Shown here: one piece after another, positions 37,101-52,100 of the stretch | Position numbering within the stretch: the first letter of the stretch is position 1 | Layout of the letters: the number at the start of each line of letters is the position of its first letter | Origin: Heliocidaris tuberculata | Lineage: Eukaryota > Echinodermata > Echinoidea > Camarodonta > Echinometridae | DNA length: 64,000 nt | Direction: 5' to 3' | NCBI GenBank assembly: GCA_025618425.1 | Contig: CM046833.1 | Coordinates: 1,956,172-2,020,171, forward strand | Position numbers and translations under genes: made by a program | The notes under the pieces: model-generated | Databases searched by the model: none | Told to the model about the DNA's origin: nothing | What the model saw: only the letters and a program-made list of their open reading frames with translations

Positions 37101-40100
37101 GTCAGTAAGGTATCTCAAATTAGAGGCGATATAGAGAGCACTGTTCCAACAAAACGTAATGTTCCTACTGTATCCTCAAACACATGTGAACCTGACTCAA
37201 CTTTTTCTCAGTTTGATTTTGTGAGTGAAAATGTCTTGCAGTGTATGATTTCTAAATGTCCTTCCAAATCTTGTACTTTGGATCCCATGCCAACATGGCT
37301 GGTTAAGAAACATTTGCCAGTTCTACTTCCAGTACTGTTACGTATCGTGAATCTATCACTGTCTACTGGTGTTTTCCCAGAGAGACTTAGATCGTCTATC
37401 ATTACACCAGTATTGAAGAAGTCCTCTCTGGACAAAAATGATTTAGGTAGTTACAGAGCTGTTTCCAACATACCATTTTTAGGCAAATTAATCGAAAAGG
37501 CTGTTTCTAAACAGGTGTCTGACTTTGTCAACCGTAATGATTTGCTTGATCCTATGCAGTCTGCATATCGCGTGGCACATAGTACTGAGACTGCACTCAT
37601 TCGACTGCAGAATGACGTACTTTGTGCAATCGACAACAGGCAAGCTGTTTTCTTATTAATGCTGGACCTCTCATCCGCCTTTGATACGGTGGACCACACA
37701 ATTCTCTCTCATAGGCTGGCCGATGACTTCGGTCTACGAGATAATGTCCTTTCCTGGTTCAAATCATATCTTAGCAACAGGTCTTGTAGAGTCCATGTCA
37801 ATGGATCATTCTCCAGTGACAAAAGGTTGGAATTTGGGATACCGCAAGGGTCAATTGTTGGGCCACAGTTATTTACATATTACATTAGGTGTATTGGTAA
37901 CATCATCAGCCAGCATTCAGTTCAATACCATGTGTATGCTGATGACATCCAGATGTTTACCATTTTTGATCCTACCAAGCCTGGAGATGCAGCTTGCGCA
38001 TACTACCGTATCTCGAAGTGCTTAGAAGACATACAATCATGGCTTGTCAGTAATAAATTGAAGTTGAATTCCGGTAAAACTGAGTTCTTCATTGCTGCAT
38101 CATCCACCGACTTGAATCGGTTCAATGACCTTTCATTTTCTATTGATGATCTAGACATCCCAATGTCTTCAACAATCAAGGATCTGGGTGTTGTCTTTGA
38201 TAAGGAAATGAAAATGTCTGACCATGTAACAAACTTGTGTCGTACCCTCAATTGGCAAATTTACAACCTCAATCGCATCAGGGGGTACTTAAATAAAGAC
38301 ACTTGTCATAATGTTGTTAGAGCACTTGTGCTATCCAGGCTTGACTATGGTGGATGTTTGCTTGGGATCATCAGTAAACAGGACCTGGGCAGACTTCAAC
38401 GTCTTCAGAATAAGTGTGCTCGTCTAATATGTCAAAAACCAAAATGGTCCCACGTCACTCCATTACTCAATGAACTTCACTGGCTTCCCGTTTCTAAGAG
38501 AATACAATACCGTATACTGGTTCAGACTTACAAATCACTGTCAACCACACTTCCTCAATACATCTCCTCACTCTTTCAGCAACAGAGAACATCATATTCT
38601 CTTCGTTCTACCTCTGCTCCTTCCTATGTCATTCCAAAATCTCGAAAACAGGCTGGCTTCAAGTCCTTTCAGTCACTTGCTCCACAACTTTGGAACAGAC
38701 TCCCCGCATCTCTCCGTAATAGCACATCACTTGACATCTTCAAGAAACATCTAAAAACTTACTTATACAATTCTTAATTTACTTGAATAGACTTTAGGTG
38801 ACAGCGCCTTGTATCCTTTGGAAAAGGCGCTATATAAATCCAATTATTATTATTATTATTATTATTATTAATCTATCAGTCAAGTGTAATCTGTCAGTCA
38901 AGTGTCTGATTTAAACAAATTGACTACGCCACCTTTTATCAGAAATGAAGCTTAACTTTTCAGAATTGAGTTGGCACAATCGCAGGTGTGCCACGAGAGC
39001 CAATCAGCACAAAAAATACACACAAACTAACACAGGAATTGCACTTTGCAATACAAAAGCTTTACATAATGAACTATTTCCAGCCTTAATAAGCTACATC
39101 ACAACCCTTTATCTCCCTTATGTAGTGTTTTATGCTAGAAATTTTAAAATGAACTTACATGTATAAGTCATTGGGAAAACTTCCCTTTATAAAATACAAC
39201 ATGCCACAGGAATATCATTTGAGTGGCAAATGGTTAATCTGGAACTTACGACAAAAAAATTCATCTGATCCGTCTACACAATCCACAACGCCATCACAGA
39301 TCCAGTTCTCAGGCAGACAGGTATCATTATTATATTCATTTGTACAGTTGAAGCAAGATGGAGCTAGAAGGCAAGGAATGATATAGGGATGAACAATAAA
39401 ATAACGATAATGCAGATATTATACTGTGCTACATATCCACCCAAACTAGATGCTCAAGGCACATGCAATAAACATATAAAGATTTACAGGAGAACATACA
39501 ACATGATTTATTCGTGATTTAAGACCATATGACAATAAGACTAAATGCCATTAGAAGGAATAGCACTTTACAAACTGGGGGGATAACCATTTGATTTAGT
39601 CTAATAAGCCAGCAAAGAGATAAGAAGCCTAAGAAAAGACTGATATGGGGAGGTTTCACGGCCTGAAATTGAGTAATAACTTGGAAATTCGCATTCATGA
39701 ATAAAAGTGCTCTAAGATATTCCTTCATTTGACAATGAAATTTTAGATAAAAGTAATGATAATGCATGTAGGTGTTTCTAGTGCATACACTTTTAGTGGT
39801 AAATAAATGGATGACTAATCATAATGTGTACGGGCACATTTTCCACAAGGGGGGCTGATGCCTCTTGCCTGAATATTAACTTTTTAATGTCTAAATTTTG
39901 CGAGCCCCCCCCCCCCCCCCCTCCAAAAAAAAAATAATAGTAATTACGGTAAACATGTGTATGTTATTTTTTCATTTAAAAAATTTCAAAGCTAGAAAAT
40001 CAAATAAAATATTAGAATTATAATTATTCGGGCACCTCCCTGCCCTGATAGAAAGCGAAGGTTACCCCAAAGTACATGTACCGTCATCACGGTTACCATT

Positions 40101-43100
40101 ATCGTTATCATCTTTATCATCATCATTATCACCACAATCATTATTACCATCACCATCATCATCAACATCATCTTCATCATAATCACCATCATCACAACCA
40201 TAACAATTATTTCTATTATCATCATCAAAGTAACAATCATTATTATCATTATCACCATCGTCACTACCAACATACATGTACATGTACATGTAGTTGTAAC
40301 TACATGTATGTACATGTATCATCATCATCATCATCATCACCATTTAGAAAATGCTTGCCTATTAATCTACACATGTCATCGCAATCATCACTCTCATCAC
40401 CATTACCATCGTCATCACCATCATCATAATCATCATTATCATTTTCATCATCACCATCATCATCATAATCATCATTATCACCATCATCATTATCATAATA
40501 ATAATAATAATTATATAATAATAACAATAAACTGTTCTTGTTTAGCGCATATCACATTATGATACATGTATAACATCCCTATGTGCTTCCGAAGGGTTTG
40601 GATATTATTACCCTCACTGGCTTTAGCTCCGGCTAATCATCATCATAATCATCACCATCATCATAATCATCATCATTATGATCATCATCATCACCATCGT
40701 CATCATTATCATCATCATAATTATCATCACCATCATTATCATCACCATCATCACCAACATTATCACACCATCATCATCACCATCATGACCAGAATCCTGA
40801 TGGATGTACATCAACATTCATCTTCCCCATGTTGTCATCATTATTATCATCCACCTCCTTTTCTTCTTTACTATATCATCACTCCCATCACTATGGTTAC
40901 AATGCATTTATCTTACTTTCACATCCGTATTCATCCTCCCCGCTATCCAGACATTGTATTTCTCCATCACATGTATCATTGAACCAGTTATAGCAATGAG
41001 GAGATCCATAGCATAGCATCTCAGGACTCTCACATTCTAGAAAAGGAAAGAAAATTAGAAGCACTAGTGTCAGATAAAAAGCAGAAAACTAAGTTGAACA
41101 GATCATTGAGAGTTAGGTAGCTTAGCGAAATATAGTGTCACGAAAAGAAGCATCTGGAAGGCAAAATGAATATTGTTGAAAATCATTATTTCATTGCATT
41201 ATGGCACAAACATGTCATTAAGCCACAGAGCGGGTTAAAAACACTTGTACTATTTGATTACATATAACATTACCATAAATGTCATTATATACTGTAAAAC
41301 CAGCAACTTTCATAACATCATAAAACTTTTGGGAATTGTTAATGACAGCCAATTTTTCAGGGAGAAACTTTCGCGAATTGCAATAATTTTATGTTGCCTC
41401 AAATTGTGATTTTATTCTTTCGCGTCATGAATCTTGACCCCTCGGGAAATTGGTGAAAGTTTCATGCACACAAAAATTTCTGGTTTTACACTAAGTCAAA
41501 TTAGATCTTTTGATTCAGCACTATCACCATAAAGTTTGCCGTTTGCGTTCTGGACACGTCTTTTTGTGCCACTCCGTTTCGCTAAGTTACCTTATAGGAA
41601 ACTTTGATAAAGGATAAGAAAGGCATGAATTTCTAAAGCTGTAATTGACCATATGCAAATTGGCAACATCCTCTTAAACAAAAACTCTCCCAAATGTTCT
41701 GTACTGAAAAATGTAATAAATTTCTATTCATTCCCAATAGGTGTATAATAGTAATAATATTAATAATAATAACGATGAAAATAATAACAATAGTAATCAA
41801 TTCAGATTCAGATTCAGATTCAGATTAAGTTTATTGGTCCAATAGGAAATTCATTTTGTCGGCATTACATGAAGCACATATACAATTTATAATACATACA
41901 CAAATAGATAATAAACAGTAGCAAATTTACAATAACATACTGTATAGCCATAGGAAACGCAGATAAATCGTTATTAATGGAATGATATCAGCATAATTAT
42001 ACATAAACTTACAATATTGAAAAGGTACGTTTACGAAAGATTCAGATTAATTTGTAACATATGTAAAGGTAGTATAACTGAATTGTTGTTTTTGTCTTGA
42101 TAAATTAAACGTATAAACAAAATTTAGAATAACACAGGATAACATAGGGTATTATTTATTTTCTTTTTGATAATGATACATTTGTATGTAACTGTCTTTA
42201 CAGATTTTTCCTATTCTTCAGATTGAGCTGGCCCACATAGTTCCTTACCTATAGCTGTAACTCTAAACTGGATATACAAGGTGCCCGAGACGGCCCTTGG
42301 GAAGGCAATGAGCACATGGCCAGTATGGTTGGTCAAAGAGAAGTTCAGGGTATTGCTGATGCTTTGCATAGTCCCGTATCCATCTATCCATCCTCGGACA
42401 GCATCAAGGTTCGTTGGGTCCTCTCCAGATCCAGCAGAGACACGCAACAAGGGCGCCAATGGACCAGTCACGGAAGCTGTAAAGTCCTGTGTTCAAGATT
42501 CAATATCAGTGTGTTTCTTAGAATAGGACGCCAACTTTCTCCAGCAATACCTCTTCAATAAAAATAGATTTCTTGTAATATATCATAAAAGAATTTCAAC
42601 AAAGAGCTTGGCTCCATGACCACCGCAGAACACAAAGTGAGTGAAATCACAGAAGATGCATACATGTACATTGTAGGTACTAGCTGATCTATGAGAACAA
42701 CTGCTCATAAATAATAATGATTATAATTATAATAATTATAGCTTTTTCTTATATAGCGCCTTACCAGTTACAATGTAACTGACCAAAGCGCTTACAGCAT
42801 TATTACCCCGGTCACTGGATTCAATTGCGATTCAGCACATTACAGTGCACATTCTCCACTCCTCTGGGGAGCATTCCAGCCAGGTGCCTGTTTCTAAGCG
42901 TGCATGCACATGCTAATCCAACCACAATGACGGTCGCATCTCCCATTTAACACCTGGGTGGAGAGGAGCAATGTAGATAAAATGCCTTGCTCAAGGGCAT
43001 AAGTGACGTGCCGGGGTTCAAACCCACGGCCTTTGCATTCCCAGTCAAGTGATTAAACCACTCGACTACGACACCTCTTTAAAGACAACATTGTGCAGTC

Positions 43101-46100
43101 TTTCTGCACAGGTGTCCTCACACGTGTAACATGGCATTTAAAGGGAAAGTCCACTCTAATTACAAGTTGCTTTTAAAAGAAGGAGAAAAATCAAAGAAAC
43201 AGATAAGAGAAGGTTTGAGCAAAATACAATAAGAAATAAGAAATTTTTGAAGTTGTAATCAACTGAACAGAAATTGGCAACTCCATGATGTGCATGTATC
43301 TTGCGAGCTCATCTCCCATTTGCCCTGCACCCAAAAATCATTAATTTCCATTTTCTCTAAAGAAAATATTCAAACATACATGCACCTTAGATATAATCAT
43401 TGCTCATATGTTTCTTACACAAAACCTGTATGAAACAGATCTCTTCCTTCATCAAAAACTAAGAAAATTAAAATCCATTCGATTTTTTTCTTACTGAGCA
43501 AATGGGAGAGGAGCTCGCAAGATAGGTCACGGGGGTTGCCAATTTGTGTTTGATTGATTACAACTTCAAAAATTCACAACTTTCTCATTTCTTATCGGGT
43601 TTCGCTCAAACTTTCACTAATCTGTTTTTCTAAATTTTTCTTCTTTTAATGAAATCAACTTAATATCAGGGTGGACTTTCCCGCTTAATCCACTACCTGT
43701 ATGACTTGTGTGGTCCCTGTACTACGCCTATGGTTATTAGAGAAGGCAGTAGTCACAGGGTTAAATTTCACCTGTATCTCGATGAAGAGAGTAGTTCCAG
43801 GACCACTGCGGAACACGTAGTGAGCGAAATCATAGAAGTTGCTGGCTGGTGTGTGGCGACCAAGATGCCTCTCCCCGACATATCCTTCGTTAAACGTCAA
43901 CCATTCTCCAACATTTACCTGAATATCAGCTGAAAGATAACAAAGAGAGAAAGAGAGATGAAACAAATTAGAAAAGAAATTCTTACATATACATATATAC
44001 GGATGCATATAAACGTGTTCATTGGTGTTTTTACAGTAACTTTATTTGTAGTGGGCATTCCAAACACAAGTTTTACATTCCAGGTTTTCGCCTCCTACTT
44101 TTTATTATGTTTACCGATATTGTAACGATCATGAGAAAAAGATACATGTAAATGTGAATTTCAATATGAATACCACTGCTGTTAAATTGAGAGGGTATGT
44201 TGTAATTCAATGAGATATTTCAGGTGGCAAAAGGTTCCTTGAATACAGAGTTAAATACTTACTGATATACTCAGAGTGTTGGCAAAGACTTTCTGCTTCA
44301 TCTTCCCCTCCGGGGCAATCATTATAGAAGTTACAGACTTGCAGGTCCGTAAGACATGTAGAGCTCCCAGGACAGGCAAAACATCCTTAGGAAAAAATAG
44401 AAAAGAAAACATGTCAGTCAAGGTAAATATGGGTTGAATAATGAATTATTACTCTTTCATAATGACTTATTAACTTTAGACAATGCTCACTATCATTTCA
44501 ACAACTTTTCTCAAAGGTGGGATAATCCAACAAACAAATACATCTACAAAAAAAACCTACAAACTGAATTTAAATGGACAAATTGAAAAAAAATAAAAAA
44601 AATACTTGTTTGTGATCTGTAAGACACCATGAGATCACCCGCCTCCTCCCCACCAATATACATGTATGTACTGGTATCAGCTAATTTTGATGCAATGCAC
44701 ATGGAAACTTACGACTGTGTGCCTTTAAGAATGATGAGCATCAGCTTCCACAAAGTTCCTCTGAATTGACTTCTATTCCTGCGCACAAGCGTAACTAGTC
44801 TACTCAAAAGAGGCTGCCTTTATTAACAATATCATTTTTCACAACTGAAGGCTTTTGGTAACACCACGTGGGAGCCTCTGTGAAAAGGCTGTTGATATAT
44901 TCTCTCTTGAAAAATAACCCATTTATGGGGCGTTTAGAGGGAGTTAATCTCCTGACGATGAACAGAGCACACTGTTCAAAACGCGTTGAGACAGATATAC
45001 TCCTTTACCAAAAGATTACCGTAGTTTGGAAACTCTCTTTCAGAACTAGCCTACAGAGGATTACAAACAATTCTTTTCAGAAATACTCTCTCCAAACTTC
45101 TGTGACCTGCTCAGAACTTTCTTGATCTCGATCACTCTTTCTTCCTTTTTCTTCTTTCCGCTTTCCATTTCACTTCATTTTTGGTGTATAAACACTGTGA
45201 CTGTGACAGAAAACCAAAACCAAAAATAGTCCTGTGTAAGTGTTTAATTTAATTTCATTCCATTATCATCTCTTTCCTTTCCTTTCACTTTTCCAAAAAT
45301 TCCTATAAACGCCCCATAAGTGGGTTATTTTTCACGAAAGAATATATCAACAGCCTTTTCACAGAGGCTCCCACATCATGCATGGTGTTACCGAAAGCCT
45401 TCAATTGTATATACTCACTCACCATGGAAACCTACAGAGAACATCTAATATCATTTTTGTTTCTAAATTTGGAACTCTCTTTATGGAAGTAAAATATTTC
45501 AAGCTGAAACTTTGAATGAAGTATATCACCTTGAATCCCCCTTTCTCAACAAAAAAAAAAAAAAAAGAGAAAAACGAAAAAAGAAAAAAAGAGCAATATA
45601 AAGTTGAAGATTCTTACCTGTACAGTTGTATTCATCGCTACCACCTGGACAATCATATATTCCATCACATACATCGCTTGCATTGAAACATGTAGAATTG
45701 TCAAAGTAACATGGGTACTGATCGGCTCCACAAACTGTCAAAGGAAAAGTATAAATAAATAGCAATCATATTTCATGGTCTACTAGGTACTGATGAAGAT
45801 AAAGATGATGATGATTACAATGAGGATGATAATGATATTGATGATGACGATGACAACGATGACAATAACTGACATGGTAAACCACCTAAAACAAAAACTG
45901 CCTTGGCGAAATAAAATGACATACAGTACATTGTATAAAGTGCAATCTATGCATTTCATACTCCGTATCTTGTAACACATAGATATCAAAGTTAGTTATG
46001 CTTGGGGGGGGGGGGTTGACCATAATGTTGTCTGTTTTTATGGCGGAATTACCACGCTATGTCTATCAAAAGAGGCTTTACAGAAGCCATTTGAATCGTG

Positions 46101-49100
46101 TGGCCTGTATTTGAGGTCCTCCGAAATTTGCTCTGACAACAACTGCTCCAGGCTTTGTTTCGTCAGAGGTATACACATATGTAGGGTTAGGGTTATGGTT
46201 GCAGTTGGGTTTTAGGTTAGCATGCATACAGGTACATGTACTTGCTAACATTTGGAATTCAGAAAATGGAACACACATTGACAGGGGGTCCAGCAGCCTG
46301 CCTCAGATCAGGGCCCCTGGCGGACACTGTTGCACTCATGGTTGCTTTCATTTTGACAGATTTTCTTCTGAAATCGAACCAAATCACGAATCATGTACGA
46401 CTATTTACGCGATACGTACTGAGGATTCAACTTCCGGTGAGCGACTCGCGATAGCGCCAACGTATAACGTACGTAATGGTATACTGTACGTAGTGAATGC
46501 ATGCATGCTGTGCATATGCTGAGGGATATGCATAACACTATACGCACATGCGCCCTCATCATTACACGCTGCACATATAGAGATCAGCCTGGTGCACAGC
46601 AACACGCCGCACGCACGTTCGCAGTGCAATCCTTCCAACACTCGGATGCTATGGAAAGACGATTGGTATTAATACTATTTCCCCAAAATCAGAACGTTCC
46701 GTTTTTTATGGTTCTAAAAACTTCAAAAAACGGGACGGCTCCATTAAAAACAGAACGGTTGGCATGTATCGGTAGGTTTAGGGTTAGGGTTCAGTATAGT
46801 GTTTGATCCACGGTTGAAAGTAAGAATTTGGTTAGGGTACCAAATAAGCTGCAGCGGAATATTATCGCTGGCCCATGTGTTGATCCATTTGAACTCACCA
46901 GTACAATTCTTTTCGTCTTCCCCATCATAACAATCCTCCTCACCATCACAACGCCATTCCTCAAAAACACAAGGCCACTCCGATTTACACTTGACGCAGG
47001 GAGAAGGTGTACCTGTAACAAACACAATAAGCCATTTTCATTTGGGTGGACTAGGTTAGAACTGGTTTAAAGGGATCGTTCATCCTGATTTAAGTTGCTT
47101 TTCATAAAAGCAAAAACACATGTATGAAAGAAAGATCACAGAAAGTTTGTGGAGAATCAGACATAAAATAAGGAATATATGAATTCTTAAAGTTGTAAAC
47201 TCACCAGTACAGTTCATTTCATCGGTAGCATTGAAGCAATCAATCTCGTCATCACAAACCCAGGCCCAATCTATACAGCTAGTATAGCCAGGGCTGGTCT
47301 CGCACTCAAAGCAAGGCGGTGTTGTAGCTGTAACGAACATTTCAATTCAATTCAATTTCATTTTCAGTTATAAAAAGCAAGATAAACTTACATAAAGAAG
47401 ATTATACATGTACGTATACTAGGTGTTAATAAAAACAGTGGACACTTTTGATCATTAATAACTCAAATATTTTACCTCGTATCAGACTAAGGTTTTAACA
47501 TTGTAAAGTTGAAGGATGTAAATTTTCCTGGGAGCAAGTTTCATGACATTTCTCTGAATACTTTTTCTTAAAATATTGCTCTGAATATTTCGTTAGATTT
47601 TTCAATTTTCGAAAATCAAGGCCACAAAATCAGTAATTCATTCGGAAAACAAGTGCCATTTTGCATTGCAGCTGAAATTCCAGAACACCTTTTTAACCCG
47701 GAGTTATGAATCGTTAATAACACTGGACAGCAAAAGGTTGGCAGAAATGACAGCTGCAACACATAATAGCAATTGTTGTGTTCTGAATTAATAGATCTGT
47801 TTTACTAATTTTAGGCATACTTCTTGAACGGAAGTTTCTCTTGACGACTCAAAAGCTTGTGAGAGGCTTGCCCGACATAGCAACAACTAATGTATGCAAA
47901 ATGGATTGCATCCATAGTGATGCCATTGTGCATAGCAGGTGCACTGAATAGTTGGTAACTAATCATTGCTACCACCACCATCTTCATCAAAATCATCACA
48001 ATTATAATCACCATCATCTTCACCATTATCATAGCTACCATCAGCACCACCACCACCACCATCATCATAATCATCACCATCATCACTACTCTTCCTTATC
48101 ACCGTCTTAGAGCATTTATCTTACCATCACATCCGTATTCATCCTCCCCGCTATCCAGACATTGTACTTCTCCATCACATGTATCATTGAACCAGTTATA
48201 GCAATGAGGAGATCCATAGCATAGCATCTCAGGACTCTCACATTCTTCAAAATAAGAGAAGATTAAGTAAGAAATTTTAATACATCCTAGAGTATTTTAT
48301 TCCACATAGATACGGATTTCAATTCGTCAAAGCAATATTCTGCTGTTATTCCTCACTATAAAACCTGTTCCAGAATGTAGGCTTCCGAATTGGTCAAATG
48401 ACATAGAGTGACAGAGTGTTTTTCTTTGCTACCATGCCAAAAAAAAATTCCCATCAAAAATTGATAATGCATTGCTAAGATGCAGGTACATGTATGCATG
48501 CCTTTGGCACGTACAAACTTAAGACGTGATGAAATGCAATGTAGTTTCATACCGATATTGCAAGGACATTGATGTGCACACTGAGATGAGCATAACATGC
48601 ATATCGTTCGTCTGTACGTTTATGTGATGTCATCAAAGAAAGCATATGGCTGCCTCCATGACTGTGCAACTCATTGCGTTTTGATCAGGTTTGTAGTCAA
48701 TTTCTCTGTTTTATACTAATTATGCTAACCCATTTTATAAAACAAATAATTCAAGTTTTGTAGCTTGTGCATTAATTAGTGACATGCACTTGCAAACACT
48801 AAAGTCCCAATTCACAAAAGAGGTTTATTTCAAACCATGGTTTAAACCTCCATAAGCGTAGTACGTGCATGTCCTCTTGTCCAATGGGTGGACAGTAATG
48901 CGCTTATATACGCTTATTTATGCTTAATTTAATCCACACCGGAGGCTTAATAAACCTCTTTCGTGAATTCAGGCCTAATTATTTCTATACAATACTAACA
49001 ACCCTATGGATCTGATTTAATTTTTCTTTAACATAATTATATTTTCTGCAAAATTGTGTTCAATAGGGTAAATCTGCAATTCAAATCCTTCTACGAATGC

Positions 49101-52100
49101 TATGGATGCTATTTCATTTCTACATGTATGTGAGTATTCATAAGGATTACGTTTGATGCTGTTTCATTTATCTCACCGATGGCAGTAATACGAAGCATAG
49201 CATATGCCTCAAAACCCTTGGGTATGGCAACCACAATATAGCCAGTGTTGTTTGTCAAGGAGAAGTTGACGCTATTGCTGATGCTATAAGCATATCCTGA
49301 CCCATCCAGGTACGCAGACGGCGGTAAAGAGTAGAACGAGTATGTCGCGTCCTCTCCTGGCCCGGCAAAAATGCGGAGAAGTCGAAAAAGAGGGCTGGAA
49401 GTCTCATCCCACGTGACGTTCTGAAGTTCCAAATAGAGGGTGGTTCCCGGAGCAGAGTTGAAGACATAGTGAATGAAATTGTAAAAGTAGCCAGCAGGTG
49501 TAATGCGATCTTCCACAGGACTGGTAGAGCTCTGTTCCAATGTCACCCATTCTTCAGTTGGGATTTCAATTTCAGCTGAGATGGGACAGATACCAGAGAG
49601 GGAGGGAGAGAGAGAAAGGATTAAAGATAAAGTCGAGTTCTGGTATATGGGACTACATGTGGCATGAATGTTCGGCCCGGACACTTCAGCTATTTCTCGT
49701 CATATTTGGAATATGTGGGCATTTGAATAGAAATCCTTTTCAGGGGACATTTCTGCTATGATATTCTTCCAAATTGACATAAAAGGAATGAGAATGCTCA
49801 CAAATTATTTTTCAGCTTTCCAAGAACTCAACCTTCTCTTTATAAAGCGTAAATTCGGCACTACATGGCAATTCATTCAAGAGGCAAAGTGCCAATTATT
49901 AATTAATCTCCAGATAACCTGACATGTATGTTTTTACTTCTTAATTTTCTTTCATCAACATCTATACTATTTTACACATTCACAAACAACTATCTTAAAA
50001 ATAGGTGTCTAAAATCCTGCACACAATGTAAGATTTATGCAAACACCTGCAATCAATTCAAGCTCTCTTGGCTAAATACATGTACATGTAGGTCTTGGAT
50101 ATGTTGAAGTCAACCCCTTGACTGTGCTGACTTTGGTTGGATGCAGAATGGAAAAGCCTACTGATGGATACATCTATTTCACTGGAGAAATGATTAGCAT
50201 CATGGGAGAAAGAGAAAGGGATTCTTACTGATGTATTCAGAGTGTCCGCAGAGACTTTCTGTTTCGTCTTCTCCGTTTGGACAATCTTCGAAGAAATCAC
50301 ACACTTGAATATCGTAGAGACAGTAATTAAGTCCAGGACATGCAAAGCAACCTTCGAGAAAACCAAAAGAATAGGTAATAAAAAAGAACATATATTGCAA
50401 ATCCATGATCAAAACAAAATAAACAAAAATTATAATGGTAACAATAGCAGCAATAACAGTAATACTAAGATTTGTGAGACACAAAATCAACTTGAAACCA
50501 AATGCTCAAGGTGCATTAGTGCAAGAGATGAAATCACTTAAATCACAGTAAATAGAACATAATAAGATGAATGTGACTGCGTCTCCTACATGTGTATGCT
50601 TCAGGCTAAATTCTGTTAAGTTCATGACTCAAACTGTTCTTGAAATTTATGTTGTGATAACCAGCATAAACAACGTATAATTACATGTTAACTGACTTAT
50701 TTGACCTTTTACCTAACAACCCAAAAGTCTGATCACTTTGTCTCCTCATAGTCATGCATACAAAATAGTTAAGATATGGTGATAACAAAACTAAGAAATC
50801 TTTTATTTCATGCATATTGACCTCTATGACCATTGACCTCACCAAACAAAAAATCTTATCATTTCATCTCACTATGGTGATGCAAAGCTACATGTAATAC
50901 CAAGTTTTAGGTGAATGGGTCAAATCATTCAACAGTATTAGATGATGAGTTTAAAAGCATGAAATTTCATGGTACATGTAAATGCACTCTATGACCTTCG
51001 AACTTTGACCTATTTACCCCAAAATCTAATCTCTATGACCTGTAATCTTTGACCTATATAAACAAAAATAAAATCAGTTTGTCTCACTTTGCTGATGCAT
51101 ACTAGTACCAAGTTTGAAGTCAATGGCTCAAATTGTTCAAGAGATATTGCAATGACAATGCTAAAAAAAAGAAAGAAATTTCATGGTAAATGACCTCTAT
51201 GACCTTCGACTTACCCTAAAACCTTATCAGTTGGTCTCACTTTTTGATGCATACTAGCACCAAGCTTGAGGTTCATACCTCAAATGGTTCTTCAGATATT
51301 GCATTAACAGTACTAAAACCTGAAATTTTAGATATTGACCTCTATGACCTTTGACAATTGACCTACATACCCCCAAATCTAATCAGATCGTCTTCCTATG
51401 GTGATGTATACTAGCACTAAGTTTGAAGTTCTAACGGTTCTTGAGATATCGCGTTCATGAGAAAGTGAAACGGACGGGCAGACAACCCGAAAACATAATG
51501 CCTGCGGCACCACCGTCATTGGGCGGAGGCATAAAAATACCTGTGCAGTTGTACTCGTCTGCTCCACCGGGGCAATCGTAAATACCATCACAAACATCAC
51601 GGAACTGGTAACAGGTATCATCAAGGAAGCACTGCATGCCTTGGAGACATTCTGTACAAGGAAAAGCATATACATTGAATTGTTTTATCGCATTGGAGGC
51701 ATGATGACTTAGTAATAGAAAATAATCTGATGTGCTATTGCCCCTTGGTACAGTGCTAATTCTCATTATCAACATCATCACCATTATCGTCACAGCAATC
51801 ATTATTATCAACATCATCATCATCACCATAATTATCGTCATCACCATTACCATCATCACAATCACCATCGTCATCACAATCATCATCATCGTCATCGTCA
51901 CCATCATTGTCATTATCATTGCTATCATCATCATCACCATCATCACCATTATCATCATAATCATCATCACCATCATCATTGTCATCATAGTCACAAGTAA
52001 CATCGCCATCACCATTATCATAATCATGATCATGATCATCATCATCTCCATCAATGTCATCATAGTCACTATTAACATCGCCATCACCATTCTCATTATC

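Larger units (their letters stand above)
36741..38870 (+). mobile_element. 5'-truncated non-LTR retrotransposon (CR1/L2-type LINE)
   Basis: Contains one reverse transcriptase frame and a 3' tail GGCGCTATATAAATCCAATT followed by (ATT)n. The endonuclease domain expected upstream is missing, so the copy is 5'-truncated. It is inserted antisense in the intron between exons 19 and 20 of the host gene. The tail is shared with the LINE fragment at 61.9 kb and, inverted, with the SINE at 42.7 kb. Confidence 0.88.

Noticed and set aside
40062..40982. His-rich plus-strand frames (HHHHHH-like)
   Set aside because: Product of the CAT repeat after exon 18; not a histidine-rich protein gene.
46180..46200. 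GGGTTAGGGTT stretch resembling telomere repeats
   Set aside because: Only two or three units inside an intron block that is duplicated at 58 kb in a degenerate form; not a telomere.
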